From Capillidium heterosporum (lineage: Eukaryota > Entomophthoromycota > Entomophthoromycetes > Entomophthorales > Capillidiaceae): DNA of 64,000 nt. The DNA lies in the NCBI GenBank assembly GCA_016630905.1, contig WBMQ01000012.1, positions 744,001 to 808,000 of the forward strand, read 5' to 3'. The first letter of the stretch is position 1, and each line of letters begins with the position of its first letter. Shown here one piece after another: positions 1 to 10,761 of the stretch. The notes under the pieces are model-generated. The model was given only the letters and a program-made list of their open reading frames with translations. It was not told the origin of the DNA and searched no databases. The position numbers and the translations under genes were made by a program.

Positions 1-1127
1 AGGCTATGTGACTTATTTGGATTTCGTATCTGTATGTTGGTAGGTTCGATACTCATAGTATTATCTCACGTCCTGGCCTCGTTTTCTACTGAAGTAGGTT
101 TTGCCTATATCATACTTAATTAACAGCTTTCACTTAGGTTTGGCACTTAATCGTCACGCAAGGCTTCATCTTTGGGCTGGGAAGTTCCTTGATATACGTA
201 CCTAGCAATACCATACTAGCCGACTGGTTTGAGAAGCGCAGAGGTCTAGCTTTTGGCATTGGGGCAGCAGGCAGCGGTATCGGCGGCTTAGTCTTCAGCT
301 TGATTAATGAAAAGCTACTCAATGCGCTCGGCGAACGCTGGGCCTTGCGAATCAACGCCTTGATATTCTTAGTACTCCTTTCCTTTTCTACCATTGTAGC
401 CAAACCTAGAATACCCAAATCCAACTCCAGTGCCAGTTCTCAAGAGAAGAAGTCGGCACCCATAACTCGAGGTATGGTCCTCAACATCAAGTTTCTTCTG
501 TTCACCTCCAACGCCATCTTCGCCAGCTTTGGGTACCTAGTCCCCCTCTACTATCTACCTACCTACGCTACGTCAATAGGCTTGACTCTCCAGGAGGGTG
601 CCTCTCTCGTCGCCATCCTCAACGGCTGTTCAGCCATCGGTAGAATCCTGCTAGGATTTGTGGGTGATAAATTTGGCCACATCGGCACCTACATCGGTTG
701 CATCAGTATCTCAACTTTAGCTATGTTGATATGGAGATACTCCACCAGCTATGCCTCATTGGCCGCCTTTGCAGTCGTATTTGGTTTACCGATCGGTGGC
801 TTCGCCAGTGGATTTCCAGCTGTCTGTGCTATCCTCTTTGGTAACTTTTATCACCATCTCATCTACTAACATCCCGAAGGTGTCGAAAACCTGTCTACCA
901 TAATGGGTATAGCTTACGCACCAACCGGATTAGGTGATCTAGCTGGTCCTCCTATAGCTGGTCTCATCTACGATAAGTCAAACGAATTCAGCAATTTGAT
1001 CTACTACTCCCTAGCTTTGTTTGGCATGTCGGCCTTGATGATGATTGTCCTCAAGTTTTTGATAGTCGATCCTGAACACAGGGCTAAACGCAAGGAGAAG
1101 GAGACGCTCACTAGTAATGAATTTTAA
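1..1127 (+). CDS. MFS transporter, monocarboxylate-transporter-like (5' end outside window)
   Basis: Membrane carrier of the major facilitator superfamily, closest in style to the fungal MCH/SLC16-like monocarboxylate transporters; the substrate cannot be read from sequence. Exons: 1-93, 138-840 and 880-1127. The first exon reads in frame 1 (RLCDLFGFRICMLVG...), so the start codon lies upstream of the window. Intron 94-137 is 44 nt; intron 841-879 is only 39 nt, has GTAACT..AAG ends and a perfect CTACTAAC branch site, and contains the only stop of the reading frame (TAA inside the branch site). Splicing it restores AILFG-VENLSTIMGIAYAP, the typical C-terminal-half motif of this family. Hydrophobic helices alternate with short charged loops such as DWFEKRRGLAFG, the canonical segment after TM4 in this family. 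The C-terminus is short, basic and cytosolic (AKRKEKETLTSNEF). Confidence 0.88.
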
Positions 1128-2122
1128 TTAATAGTGCCTTGGCGTTTTTTATTTTCCTAAATCTACCGTTCTAAGTAAACTGCAATCCATCTATATGTTA
1201 TTTCAATTGGCGTTTAATTGTTTCTATTTTGAGGGAATTGAACTTTCTGTAGGTACGTTTAACTATATTACATAAGACTACATCGTACTTTTGGGCGTAA
1301 CATCTCTTTCTGATTAGCACAGCATTGGCTGCTTTTACCTTAATAAAGACCTCTATTCCACCAAGATTTTAAACTGAAAATTCAAAGCATATAAATTTCC
1401 CAAAATATTTGCAAAAGGATAATTTAAATTTCAATATCGCATTTAATTATACTTATAAATATACTATATCACTTTTTTATTAATAAGGTATATCTAAAAA
1501 TGAATGTACGATACTCAACTACGAAATACCTTGTAGCGTATTTTTTGGGAAGATATCTTTGGATAAATGGCTGATGACATAAACTGTAGCAAAGGTGTGA
1601 AGCTTTAGTATTGAATTTAATGTGATTTAGATTGCACTTTGTATGTGCCCTCACTCAGTGGCATTCAATCTTCTGTAGATATGACATAAAGGTGAATACT
1701 ACTGCTCTAATCGACTACTTTATCACTAAATGCTCCAAAGTTTGAACATTTCATAAAGTTGAAAGTGTCATTAGAATAGATGGATCGGAGCTGCTACTAG
1801 AAAGATCATTGAATCCATCAGTTGCCTTATCTGATAGGCAGTTGAGGCATCAGGTACCTCTGTGACCCTCTGTACACTAAATTTAATACTTGAGTGCTAA
1901 GCAGCTTCCACAGCAAGTGTTTTTGAGTCTACAAAGTTTGAAATATTGCAATCAAAAGATATCTGAAATATATAGCATAAAATCCAAAAAGTAAGTCAAT
2001 TTTAAATACCAAAGTAAACGGTATACAAGCTTTTACATATAAAAGAAAGCCATCAGTCTTATATAGAAACTTCATCGTTATTTATTTCAGATCAAGGCTT
2101 AAACTAGTTGGGATGTAGGCTA
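1128..2122. other. intergenic, no gene seen
   Basis: AT-rich sequence with stops in all frames. Nothing coding or structured was recognised. The first 100 bases are probably the 3' UTR of the transporter. Confidence 0.5.
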
Positions 2123-2947
2123 CTAGTTCCTTTTATCTTTAAGTGCCTTTAGAAAGCCTGAGCTACTGGCCTTTATCTTCTTGGGTCGAATTATTTTGAT
2201 TCCTTTAGAAGCTACGCCAGTTTTAAGGTTATAAGCTACCTGCTTCCCTTTGAGCCCAGGTTTTGAAATTAATTGAAGTAGTTTAGATTTCAAATATTTG
2301 CTATTGTTGTGATTAAACCTGGTTTCAAAGCAGTTGTTATCGGTACATCTGTTGAAGAGTTTATTGTTTCCTTTAATCTATTAATATACAGTATCTTCCA
2401 TCACTTTATCTAATTTTATATGGCATTTAAACATGGTTCTATACCCAAAGTAAATGAAATAGTCTGTATATAGGTTTCTACCTATTTTGTCTAAAGGTAC
2501 GCTTGAGTGCTATTTCATTTTATAAGCCTTGGTCACAACTTTGCAGACAGCATTGCTACAGTCTTTAAAGAAGATCTTGTGATCTAAAATGTCAGTTTAG
2601 AAACTTCTTTTGATATTTACTCTTTTCCCTGTACCTGTTGTAAATATCTTTGCAATTACTGCAGTCGATATACTCTTTAATTATCCCTCTGTTTCCCGGT
2701 CCAGCTGGCATGTTTGTCCATTTCCCTGTTTTAAAGAAGTTGGCAATAAGATCATTACACTTCCTGGCGACTGAAGTATAGAGGATGTGTGCAGTAATCG
2801 ACTTGAGGTTGATTTTAGTCTTTCATTTATATAATTACCACTTGAATCAATAGGCTGAGGTATTTAATCGTCACTACCAGTAGTAAAGAATGAGAGGCGA
2901 CTTGATAACACTATCGAAATGACTAGTACCAGTGAAAGCTTAAACAT
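2123..2947 (-). pseudogene. decayed gene for a secreted Cys-rich protein, unknown family
   Basis: The minus strand starts with ATG at 2947 followed by a clear signal peptide (MFKLSLVLVISIVLSS). The frame then meets a TAA after about 27 codons and shifts frame several times. Coding-like segments remain: one with Cys-x2-Cys spacing (IDCSNCKDIYNRYREKSKY), one reading FKDCSNAVCKVVTKAYKMK, and a long lysine-rich tail (KPGLKGKQVAYNLKTGVASK...) ending at TAG 2123-2125. No family was recognised. At least one in-frame stop and two or more frame changes make this a pseudogene, although one-base errors elsewhere in the window mean part of the damage could be assembly noise. A multi-exon gene with unrecognised introns is a weaker alternative. 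Confidence 0.45.
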
Positions 2948-3189
2948 GGGCTTTTTCGGTGTCCCCTTGCCTCGCCTTATAGAAAAGTTTGCTTTTCTAA
3001 CGATATTTTTACAAGTAAGAATGTCAAATAATTATATATATAACCCTTATATCTTGTAGACAGGCAAGTCTTTGACCAAGCCTCCTATTACAAATAACAC
3101 TCAAATGTAAACTAGTCCAGCCTATTTTAATACTAGCTTCGAGTATTCTTAAAGTAAGAGTTTGTTGAAAGTTTGTGGACTTATAAAGT

Positions 3190-3505
3190 GTTGGACTATT
3201 TACCAAAATGTTAAACAGTTTTCCATTTGAACGAGGTCTTAGACTCCTGAACTAGCTCATCTATTCCTATAAGATTAAATTACCGATCTTCACTTTTATA
3301 TATTAGAGTTTTAAAAGCCTGTCGTCCGGATCAAATTAGATAGAGTTGCTGACTTTCTTAAATATTTACCTGTAGTGTGGTTCCAGCTGCCATCTGTAGT
3401 TAACCTAGCATCGTTGAGCTATACCAACAGTCTTCAATCCCGTGGATATATTCACATGTTGTGGATAAAGGAAGGGATTCTCTATAAGTAAATTTATATG
3501 AAACA
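3190..3505 (+). pseudogene. relic of F-box/LRR-like gene (C-terminal third)
   Basis: A stretch reading KPVVRIKLDRVADFLKYLP then FQLPSVVNLASLSYT matches, position by position, the C-terminal region of the intact gene at 4847-6109 (SPIVRMELKERIELGPNFLK.. FQLPSLVNLALVTYG). Just upstream, LAHLFL-stop-D-stop-ITDLHFY corresponds to LAHVFLRGEVTDAYF of the same gene. Stops and frame changes show it is dead. The N-terminal part was not found. It is a tandem relic 1.3 kb upstream of the intact gene. Confidence 0.6.
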
Positions 3506-4794
3506 TGTAAAAAACATATAAGATGCTGCACTATTGTGGGTAAGGACCAAAAAAGTTGAAGGCCACTGAACTATGCTCATCATTCAGCACATTTGAAAAG
3601 TTTACGCTTAATAGACTTCAAAAGGATTTAAAGTAATCATGGGTTTGAAATTACATCTTTATGGCTATTTGATCTGAAATCCAGTTTTGAAATGTATTAG
3701 GCATATGGTATTGAATACCATCACCTAGTTCCTCACTAGTGCTTAAAATATAGAAGTTATATTTAATCATTAGTAGCTTTCTAAATTACTTTAAAAAATT
3801 GTTATTTTAAGTGCTGTTGAAAAATTCAATGCTACTGTAAGTTACTATGAATCTTGAAGATTAAACTATTTATTTCGATCCAATTTGAGAAATATTTCTG
3901 ATGTGCTATCTATTTAACTGGTTCAATTGATTGTTATCATAGCTCTTTGCTTTCTTTCATATATTATTTCTAGATCAACTTCTTTCTTCATTCCAGTGAA
4001 GTAATTATCCAAATAATATGCTATCGGTACCTCAAGTATAAGTAAAGGCCATGTTGTTCCCTATAAACACTAATCCAAATAGACGATAATTCGTACTTTT
4101 AACCTTAATTAATACTATATTGTAGATTTAGAAGAGTATTTTCAAATCTATAATCCTATTAAAGTAAACCTGTATGCCAGCATTTTAATTTATCAAGATA
4201 GCGATAGTTAACTTATTCCAAGGAAAGATATTTCATATTCAATACTCATGATGAACTTAATTGGCTATTTAATATAAATATAGGTTTATCCTTACACCTT
4301 TATACTAAGATATATATACATCTAGAGGTATTCTGAAGAAAAGTGCCTGAATAGACCCTGAAATCAAAATTTTCTACCAGAATTTAGGCTTTCTATGATC
4401 TAATTGAACCCTAGTTAAAATCATCCTACAAAGTTCTTGGTTCCACAACTCCAGGCATATCCAAAATGGCAATAATTGACATTCTTATACAAGAGTTGAG
4501 GCATAAGATAACTTTCGTGCTGCGGATTGATGGCTTAGTAAAGCTTTGCAGCGGTGAAACTTGAAAATTGGCGGGGTATTAAACATCAATAAACCCTGAA
4601 TGCCTGTTGATTTAAATATCAGGATATCGGATCCTAGTCAAAACTGTACAATAATTGGTTCACCTGAAAGAGCAACAAGGGTGAATATGGGCTTATTGGC
4701 TGGTATCACTATCCATTATTTCCTACTTGAGATATTTTAGAATCAAGAACTATATTGTGTTGCAAGGAAATAGAACTGTGCTCAAAGTAGATAG
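3506..4794. other. intergenic upstream of F-box/LRR gene
   Basis: AT-rich, without an open frame of note. The last 100 bases are the likely promoter of the gene at 4847. Nothing else was recognised. Confidence 0.45.
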
Positions 4795-4803
4795 TATATA
4801 TAG
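4795..4803 (+). promoter_or_regulatory. TATA-like box
   Basis: TATATATAG lies 44-52 bp before the ATG at 4847. A similar box at a similar distance is seen before several other genes in the window. Confidence 0.4.
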
Positions 4804-4846
4804 AAGGTGCTTCTGCCTTTCAATCTAAGATAAACTTATTAAAAAT

Positions 4847-6109
4847 ATGGACTCCCATTTAAACTTTGACAGCCTACCCAATTTAATCATTGAAGAGATA
4901 ATAAACCACTTGGAAAAGAAGGATTGGTCTCAACTGTATACCTGCAACAGGACGATCTACAACCTCCTATTGGAAAAACGATACGAAGAAGCGGATCCTT
5001 ATCAACTATATCAAATTCATGACAACCAAGAGTCTGCAAGTTCAGTTCAAAAGATAGGAAAGTTCATAAAAAAGTTCGAGTGCGACATACCCTACAACTT
5101 CTTTGAATCCCAACACCTGTTTCCCAAGCTAGAGAGGTTGGATATAGTTCGTGAATTTGGTTGTACTGAGAATTACGCACTTTTACATACCTTGCAAGTG
5201 AAGTTGAAGGAGCTTTTCCTGTGCCTTTACGCCCCATTCCCAACCGAAATGAATTTTAGGCATATCATTGAGAGTCTAAAGTACTTTGAACTTTATCTAC
5301 TATATGGCTCTGTACAGGATTTGAGGGTGCTGGATCTGTTTGAAACTCCACAGCTTAGGATGTTGGATTTATTGATATCTAATTGCGACCAACACATACT
5401 AGTCAGTATAAATAAGAACTTCCCAAACCTGGAGGTACTAGAACTCTGCATCAACAACTACCGATCCGACGTAGATTTCATCCCAACTACCTTTAGAAAT
5501 TTGAAAAAGTTAGATTTGGGAGGGTGTTCCATCGATGTTGTGTCAAGGATAGGGCTAGGTAGCTTCCCCAGCCTTTTAGCTTTTAATATTGCAGATGCTC
5601 ATTTGGGACACTTTCACTACTTTCGGAAGCAGAAATTGCCTGGATTGCGGAGTTTAACCATTGGTATAGGACATATAGCCATCAAAAATCTACAAAACTT
5701 TGAAAGTTTAAAGTATGTCAACCTACATATTATTAATGGATTTGACAAAAGATCAATGGCTAGGTTGCTGTCTTTACCCGGCCTGGCTCACGTGTTCCTT
5801 AGAGGTGAAGTTACTGACGCCTACTTTGATAGGATAGAATGTTCCAGCCCTATTGTTAGGATGGAATTGAAGGAACGTATTGAGCTTGGTCCTAACTTTT
5901 TGAAAGTGATAAAGTTCCAACTGCCATCTCTAGTTAACTTGGCACTAGTTACTTATGGTTCATTCAAGATTTTCGAAAGTTCTATGTTCGATAAATTTGA
6001 AAGAGGTCAAAGCTTGAATCTACAGTTTGTTACTATTTCCAACAAAGAAATCGAGTTTATACAGTGGATTAGATGTATGGCACCAGATACTATCGTTAGT
6101 TATTTATAA
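4847..6109 (+). CDS. F-box / leucine-rich-repeat-like protein, intact
   Basis: A 420-residue single-exon protein. Residues about 9-45 form a degenerate F-box (LPNLIIEEIINHLEKKDWSQ..), the segment that docks to Skp1 in SCF ubiquitin ligases. The rest is a series of irregular leucine-rich units of about 25-30 residues (FPKLERLDIV, TPQLRMLDLLI, FPNLEVLELCI, FRNLKKLDLGG, LPGLAHVFL). By analogy it would be a substrate adaptor for ubiquitination; the target is unknown. It is the most complete plus-strand member of a family with eleven recognisable copies here, and shares a conserved C-terminal block (FQLPSLVNLALV ... LNLQFVTI) with all of them. A TATA-like box precedes it. The F-box call rests on pattern and position rather than on a search, so a family-specific fold is possible. 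Confidence 0.8.
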   Translation: MDSHLNFDSLPNLIIEEIINHLEKKDWSQLYTCNRTIYNLLLEKRYEEADPYQLYQIHDNQESASSVQKIGKFIKKFECDIPYNFFESQHLFPKLERLDIVREFGCTENYALLHTLQVKLKELFLCLYAPFPTEMNFRHIIESLKYFELYLLYGSVQDLRVLDLFETPQLRMLDLLISNCDQHILVSINKNFPNLEVLELCINNYRSDVDFIPTTFRNLKKLDLGGCSIDVVSRIGLGSFPSLLAFNIADAHLGHFHYFRKQKLPGLRSLTIGIGHIAIKNLQNFESLKYVNLHIINGFDKRSMARLLSLPGLAHVFLRGEVTDAYFDRIECSSPIVRMELKERIELGPNFLKVIKFQLPSLVNLALVTYGSFKIFESSMFDKFERGQSLNLQFVTISNKEIEFIQWIRCMAPDTIVSYL

Positions 6110-6252
6110 GTATAATAAAGGTAAACTAGATTACTTATTCAACTGCATTGTGTATATTTTGACGACTTTAATATCTATTTGACTAAGTGCATATTCTAGC
6201 ATATAGTTTTCTTTCATGTATCACTTTTGGGACAATCTTTATTCATATTATA

Positions 6253-7075
6253 TGTTGGTTGGTCGCCCTCGCTGAGCGTTTGACCACTGGGTTGGACTTC
6301 CAGTCGAGTAGATTCGGTCGAACTTAGTGAGTCCTTCGGCATGGGATGTGGCATATGTATCGTGTTTTGAGCTTACTAATATAGATGTGGTTATCACTTT
6401 ATAGCTAAATGTAATATAAAAACTTTATTCCTGCAACATTCCCGGCTAGAAATCCTTAAAAATGTTTAATCAAACTAACCAAAACTTAAATCTATGATTA
6501 GAGTGAACTCAAAAGAAAAGGCCTTAAATAACTCTGATAAAACGACTCGGAAACTCTCTTTTCTTCTATTGATGAAAGCGATCCAGAAAACCCTTTTTCC
6601 TTCTCTCTTATTCTTCCCTTGTCCTTTTTGTTTTCCTCTTCGTTTCTTCTCTTCTTCCATGTTCTTCGTCCCTAGCTTCGCTATATATACTGTAGCTTCA
6701 AAATGAGGTATGGCTTGGAGGCTTGCAAGTAAGCCCTTTTCTCAATGGAATGGAGAGTCTGTATTCCAGTTTTCATTGCCCACTTCAGCATTTTGGACTC
6801 ACTTTTTCTGTAGGACAACAATCGGAAAATCCGACATCGAGTTTAAACCAAGCCTACATCCTTAATGGAAAATCGATCTTAGGTAATTTAAGCGACCTGT
6901 ATATTTATTAGAATAATGGCTAATGAATGGGAGGCGTTTTAAAGTGCAGAAAACGGATAAGTAGCCATACAACCCAAAGCACACTGTCGAGTGATAGTGA
7001 AATTGTAAGCTACCTACGAAAATAAAAAATGGTACAATGCTCAACACACAGCTTAACCAGAGAGCTAAGTTGACA
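6253..7075 (+). mobile_element. solo-LTR-like element, family 1, copy I
   Basis: It begins TGTTGG and ends TTGACA (TG..CA ends) and is related along its length to the copies at 50980-51714 (+), 49761-50486 (-) and 62768-63240 (+). Shared blocks include a GC-rich leader (GGACTTCCAGTCGAGTAG), TCCTTCGGCATGGGA, TATATACTGTAGCT and GACAACAATCGGAAAATCC. All four copies start directly after TATA or CTATA. No internal retroelement proteins flank it, so it is read as a solo LTR. Short open frames inside it (for example 6475-6911) are not conserved between copies and are not counted as genes. A clear target-site duplication was not seen. Confidence 0.6.
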
Positions 7076-7119
7076 ACCCATATAGTGCTACGTATAATAC
7101 CCGAAAACTCAATAAACGC

Positions 7120-7823
7120 TACTATCTCTGAAGCACTTAAAGATGTTATGAAAATATGGCTTGAAGAAAATAGGCTTATCTAAACTTCCTGGCGATCCTA
7201 ACAAACCTGATCTATATAAATGCATCAAATCCCTAAATATTCATCGCTAATATACATCTTACAAAATCACCAACGATAATGGTCACACTATTGCTAAAAC
7301 ACCCTCTTATCATTGCGAACTACAAACTATTGAAAAGCTATGGGTTATAGTGAAAACCTCAATCGCCTATGCTCCTTGCCTCAAAGAAACAGCATTAACT
7401 CTTTGTAACAAATTTATAAAGTTGTTTGGTAAAATAACTAGTAAAGACTTATTTGCTATATGGAAAAAGACTGTCCTAGCTTGCTTCGAGTACAAAGATC
7501 TTAAAGAGTGCGAGTCGACTGTTGGGATTGAAGTTGAAATCAATTTAGAAGACTATGGGGACATGAACATATATGAGCTTGACTTAATTGAGGTTAGTAT
7601 TGAAGTTGGTAGAAGTTCAAAAGGCGTTGGTAAATTCGATAATAAGCTGTTTGCTTTTGACGATGAAGCACTTGAGGTAAGGCTGGAAAAGGATGTGATC
7701 GATTTTGTTGAGTTGGCATTTTACAAGGCGGCTGGTCTTTGTATTTCAAGTGGTGCTGAATTGACTGATGGGGAGGATAGGTCGGATTTATCTATAATGG
7801 TTAGTTTGGTCGCTATTAAGTAA
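7120..7823 (+). pseudogene. remnant of Tc1/mariner-IS630-type DDE transposase (C-terminal part)
   Basis: The reading ALKDVMKIWLEENRLI, then (after a frame change) DPNKPDLYKCIKSLNIHR, a TAA, GHTIAKTPSYHCELQTIEKLW and a helical tail follows the order of the C-terminal half of fungal/animal DDE_3-type transposases, where 'PPYHC.(L/F)NPIE..W...K' carries the last catalytic acidic residue. Here the motif reads PSYHCELQTIEKLW, with NP changed to QT. The upstream catalytic part is missing; the fragment starts about 45 bp after the end of the LTR-like element at 6253-7075, which may have replaced it. The tail (from 7350) stays open for 157 codons but carries no independent start evidence. Confidence 0.5.
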
Positions 7824-8841
7824 CTATCCTAAGTGGCATTTTATAGATTTGAAGAAAAGTGCTGTTTTTCTAATTTTCACTTTCAATAAATTCAGTAAAT
7901 TTATAAAGTTGAAGTTAATTGGGTAATTTATTGATTTCACAAGCCAGAACATTATAATAAAATTCTAAATAAGATCAAAATGATCAACTTTGGACCGCGA
8001 ACACGGACTACCTTGATAATAACCAGTTATTTAAGAGAATATGAATACATTTAAAAAGAATAAAGGTATTAAACCGATTTAAATTGGCTTCATATTTTCT
8101 TATAGTAAAAAGATACAAACATATTTTCATGGGCTTTATCTTTTTAGAATTGACTGTACCTCTCATGGTTCTTTTAATTCTCAGCAACCCAACTAACAAA
8201 GAAGTTGCTATTATCAATCGATATTTGCTACTTTTATATCCATATACACATTATGGGCTTTTATCTAATGTAAACTTTAAAGATGATATATTTTAAACTT
8301 TATTGTTAGGATCGTTAGTGAAACAAAGTAAATTAAGAGAAATATATTTAAGATGTATTATTTTATCGTCAATTAATTTGGATGTTAGTGTATTGAAAAG
8401 GTGATTATAAAGAGTGAAAGTAGTAGCTGACCTAGAATTTATACATCAATAGATTTAATTTAGTCCTGGTTTAGGAAATATCCTCTATAGATATATAGTT
8501 TTAGTTACATTACCTTGCATATAAGCTGTAGATGAAGTGTTGGGCATAATAAAGCCATAATCGCCAGGAAGTTTTGGAACATACACGGCCAGGTTACTGC
8601 TGATACAATCATCATCCTTAACTATAGAAGTTTCTATATGCACTTAATTCCGAACTGACGGCTAAAATAGGAAATTTTGGCCGCTTATCAGTCTCTACAA
8701 ATACAACCATATCCGAGCGTATAGCTTCATTTGTGTAGTAGATCATCTTGAAGTAGATTTCGTTGTGATATTTTACCGATACAAAAAGGAGTTCAGACAC
8801 ATTGACTGCCGTCAATTTAAAGAAGCTTTGGTCGATTTATT
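7824..8841. other. intergenic, no supported gene
   Basis: AT-rich. Short frames at 8084-8296 (+, hydrophobic) and 8618-8815 (-) have no recognised motif or convincing start context. Nothing is called. Confidence 0.4.
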
Positions 8842-9273
8842 CTAATAGTTGCAGTGGCTTTCAGCGGCTTGTAGCAGACCTTGGAGAAGGTTGGGCTTGG
8901 AGCTTTTGTTAAATTGAATTTTATAAAATATATACAATAGATCAGGCTTACCTTGTACTATCCACTTTAGCTATAGGTAAGTGAGTACAAATTTATTTGA
9001 TAGTTTATACTTACAGTTAGGAAGGAAGATCGAGAATATTATCCAGTATCCAAACCATAGAATAAAAACTTTGTACTTGATATGGAAGGGCTCGGTCTTT
9101 GGTATACTATCTAAACTTTGTAATTCGTAATTGAAGTTCTGTATTTCATCTTGAGAGGAATTGGAAGAGGTGGGAGGCGTATCAGTATCAATTTCCAGTT
9201 TGTACTGGCCTATTTGTAGTGCTAACTTTAAAATTTGGAAACAAATAGCTTTCTTACTGAATTCTGTTGACAT
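8842..9273 (-). CDS. hypothetical small single-pass membrane protein, three exons
   Basis: Proposed exons are 9015-9273, 8952-8970 and 8842-8902, joined by two good introns (GTAAGT..CTATAG, 44 nt; GTAAGC..AAAAG, 49 nt). The product is 112 residues: a hydrophilic N-terminus rich in Ser/Thr/Asp (DTDTPPTSSNSSQDE), one strong hydrophobic helix (VFILWFGYWIIFSIFLP) and a short polar tail. The splice sites keep the frame across a 19-nt middle exon, which supports the model but is also short enough to be chance. No family was recognised. Confidence 0.35.
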
Positions 9274-10185
9274 TGTATGACTCGATTGAAAAGTTGATAA
9301 GGTTGGAAGTAAAAAAAGTTTTTATAGCATATCGACAGCTTAATATACTTTTCATATATCCTAAAACTTCAAATACTAACTTAAGCTCTCCAACCTTCAA
9401 CTGCAATCCACTTTGAGGGGATACAATGGAGTTTATAAGGTCATCAGATCCGTAGAGCAGTGATTTAAGCTAATAAGATCGGTACATTTGCCATATTCTT
9501 AGTAAGAATATCAAGCTTGTGAACAGAAAATTCTTGATAAGCTTTGCCAAGCACCCATTTGACTTACATATCCAATTTCTCCACCAAGGTTTAACTTATA
9601 TGATTACTGATACTTAATCAAATGCTACTGCTCAACTTTACTTGGATGATTTCCTATTAGTTTTGTGGAAATTTAGCACAAATTTATTTTGGAATTCGGT
9701 AACCTAAATATATTTTATCCTTCCAATCCATAACTAAAGTTAATATATTCAGGGAGCCTGAAACTATCAAATTAGATATAATGTTGGTAAAGTATCCCTA
9801 ATTCCTTTACTAATTGAGAGCTTCCTATAAAATTTACTTTCCCAACAGATATAAATTTATTTAGAAATGTAGGATATGTAAATTAAGCATGGGCTACCTT
9901 GCGTTTTAGCATTTTTTCAACAAGGTATGTTTTTTTATTGAACTTATCTTTCCAACTGAAATAGGATCGATAAAGATACAAATAAAATTTACTATTGCTG
10001 CTAAAAACTAATGTTCATATATTAATTTTTAACTTAGATTTTGAAAATAACTGCCAGTATACAGCCAAGTCCAAAGTTATTCTAGCAACTCAGCAGTGCT
10101 ATTTAACCTTCTATCCCATATCTACCTAGCTGGATAAAAAAGCTTCGTATATTAAAATGAATATAACTGCAGCTTAAAATTTTAT
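9274..10185. other. intergenic, no gene seen
   Basis: AT-rich with dense stops. No coding trace was recognised on either strand. Confidence 0.4.
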
Positions 10186-10761
10186 TTATTTGCTATATTT
10201 AAACTTGGTAGTAGACGATAAAATAGTGGTGTTATCCACAACATACTTTTCAGATGGATCCTGGTAGAACTCGAATATTTCTAAATTGTCCGAATTTGAT
10301 GGAACGAACAGTACAACCTTAGTGAAGTAGCACTCTACCTTCTCCTTGCTAGAGATGAACTCAAGTTCGTGAACTGAACTGGGAATGGTCGATAGAAAAG
10401 TTTTAGATCTCTATCACCATCCAACTCTATACTGAAGTCGATAGACTTGACCAGAATTTGCTTGGAGAAGTAAGCTAGATTGAAGCATGTGTATATCTCC
10501 ATTAAAAAAGGAGCTGTTGCTGTTATAAGAGTACCGCTTCACCAAGATCTTGGTGATTGAGCTAGAGTTAGTTGCTTCCACCTTGATGGTTTGGAGCCTA
10601 GTGAAATTGAAACCACTATTATATACTCCATCAATGTGTTTTTCTTCACAGGCCAGTAAATTGGGATTATCGTCAGCTATCTATAGGTTATTGGAAAGTA
10701 TATGATAAAATTATATTTACGCTTGAGGAACACCTAGAAATATTGATAAATTTATTGGTAG
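10186..10761 (-). pseudogene. orphan protein gene, frameshifted and cut at 5' end by an LTR-like element
   Basis: The minus strand has a strong coding trace. A 40-nt intron (10681-10720, GTAAAT..CTATAG) leads into exon 10186-10680, reading IADDNPNLLACEEKHIDG, then NSGFNFTRLQTIKVEATNSS, then (one frame over) CFNLAYFSKQILVKSIDF, then (another frame) FYQDPSEKYVVDNTT, and a stop at 10186-10188. The frame changes sit at a T6 run (one base too many) and at an A4 run (one base too few), so both are homopolymer indels. The 5' exon runs straight into the end of the LTR-like element at 10762, so the start codon is lost or lies beyond 11773. The composition (Ser/Asn/Thr-rich, beta-like) resembles a secreted or surface protein. 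No family was recognised. Confidence 0.5.

Noticed and set aside
903-1127. Independent small gene from ATG 903
   Set aside because: It is the last exon of the transporter; the 39-nt intron joins the two parts with perfect family sequence.
6475-6911. Open frames of 60-70 codons inside the LTR-like copy
   Set aside because: Not conserved in the other copies of the element and lacking any motif.
8084-8296. Hydrophobic 70-codon frame
   Set aside because: AT-rich sequence gives such frames by chance; no start context, homologue or splice partner was seen.
8618-8815. Minus-strand frame with a weak FVETD..R transposase-like look
   Set aside because: One loose motif only; no ordered match to a DDE transposase could be followed.
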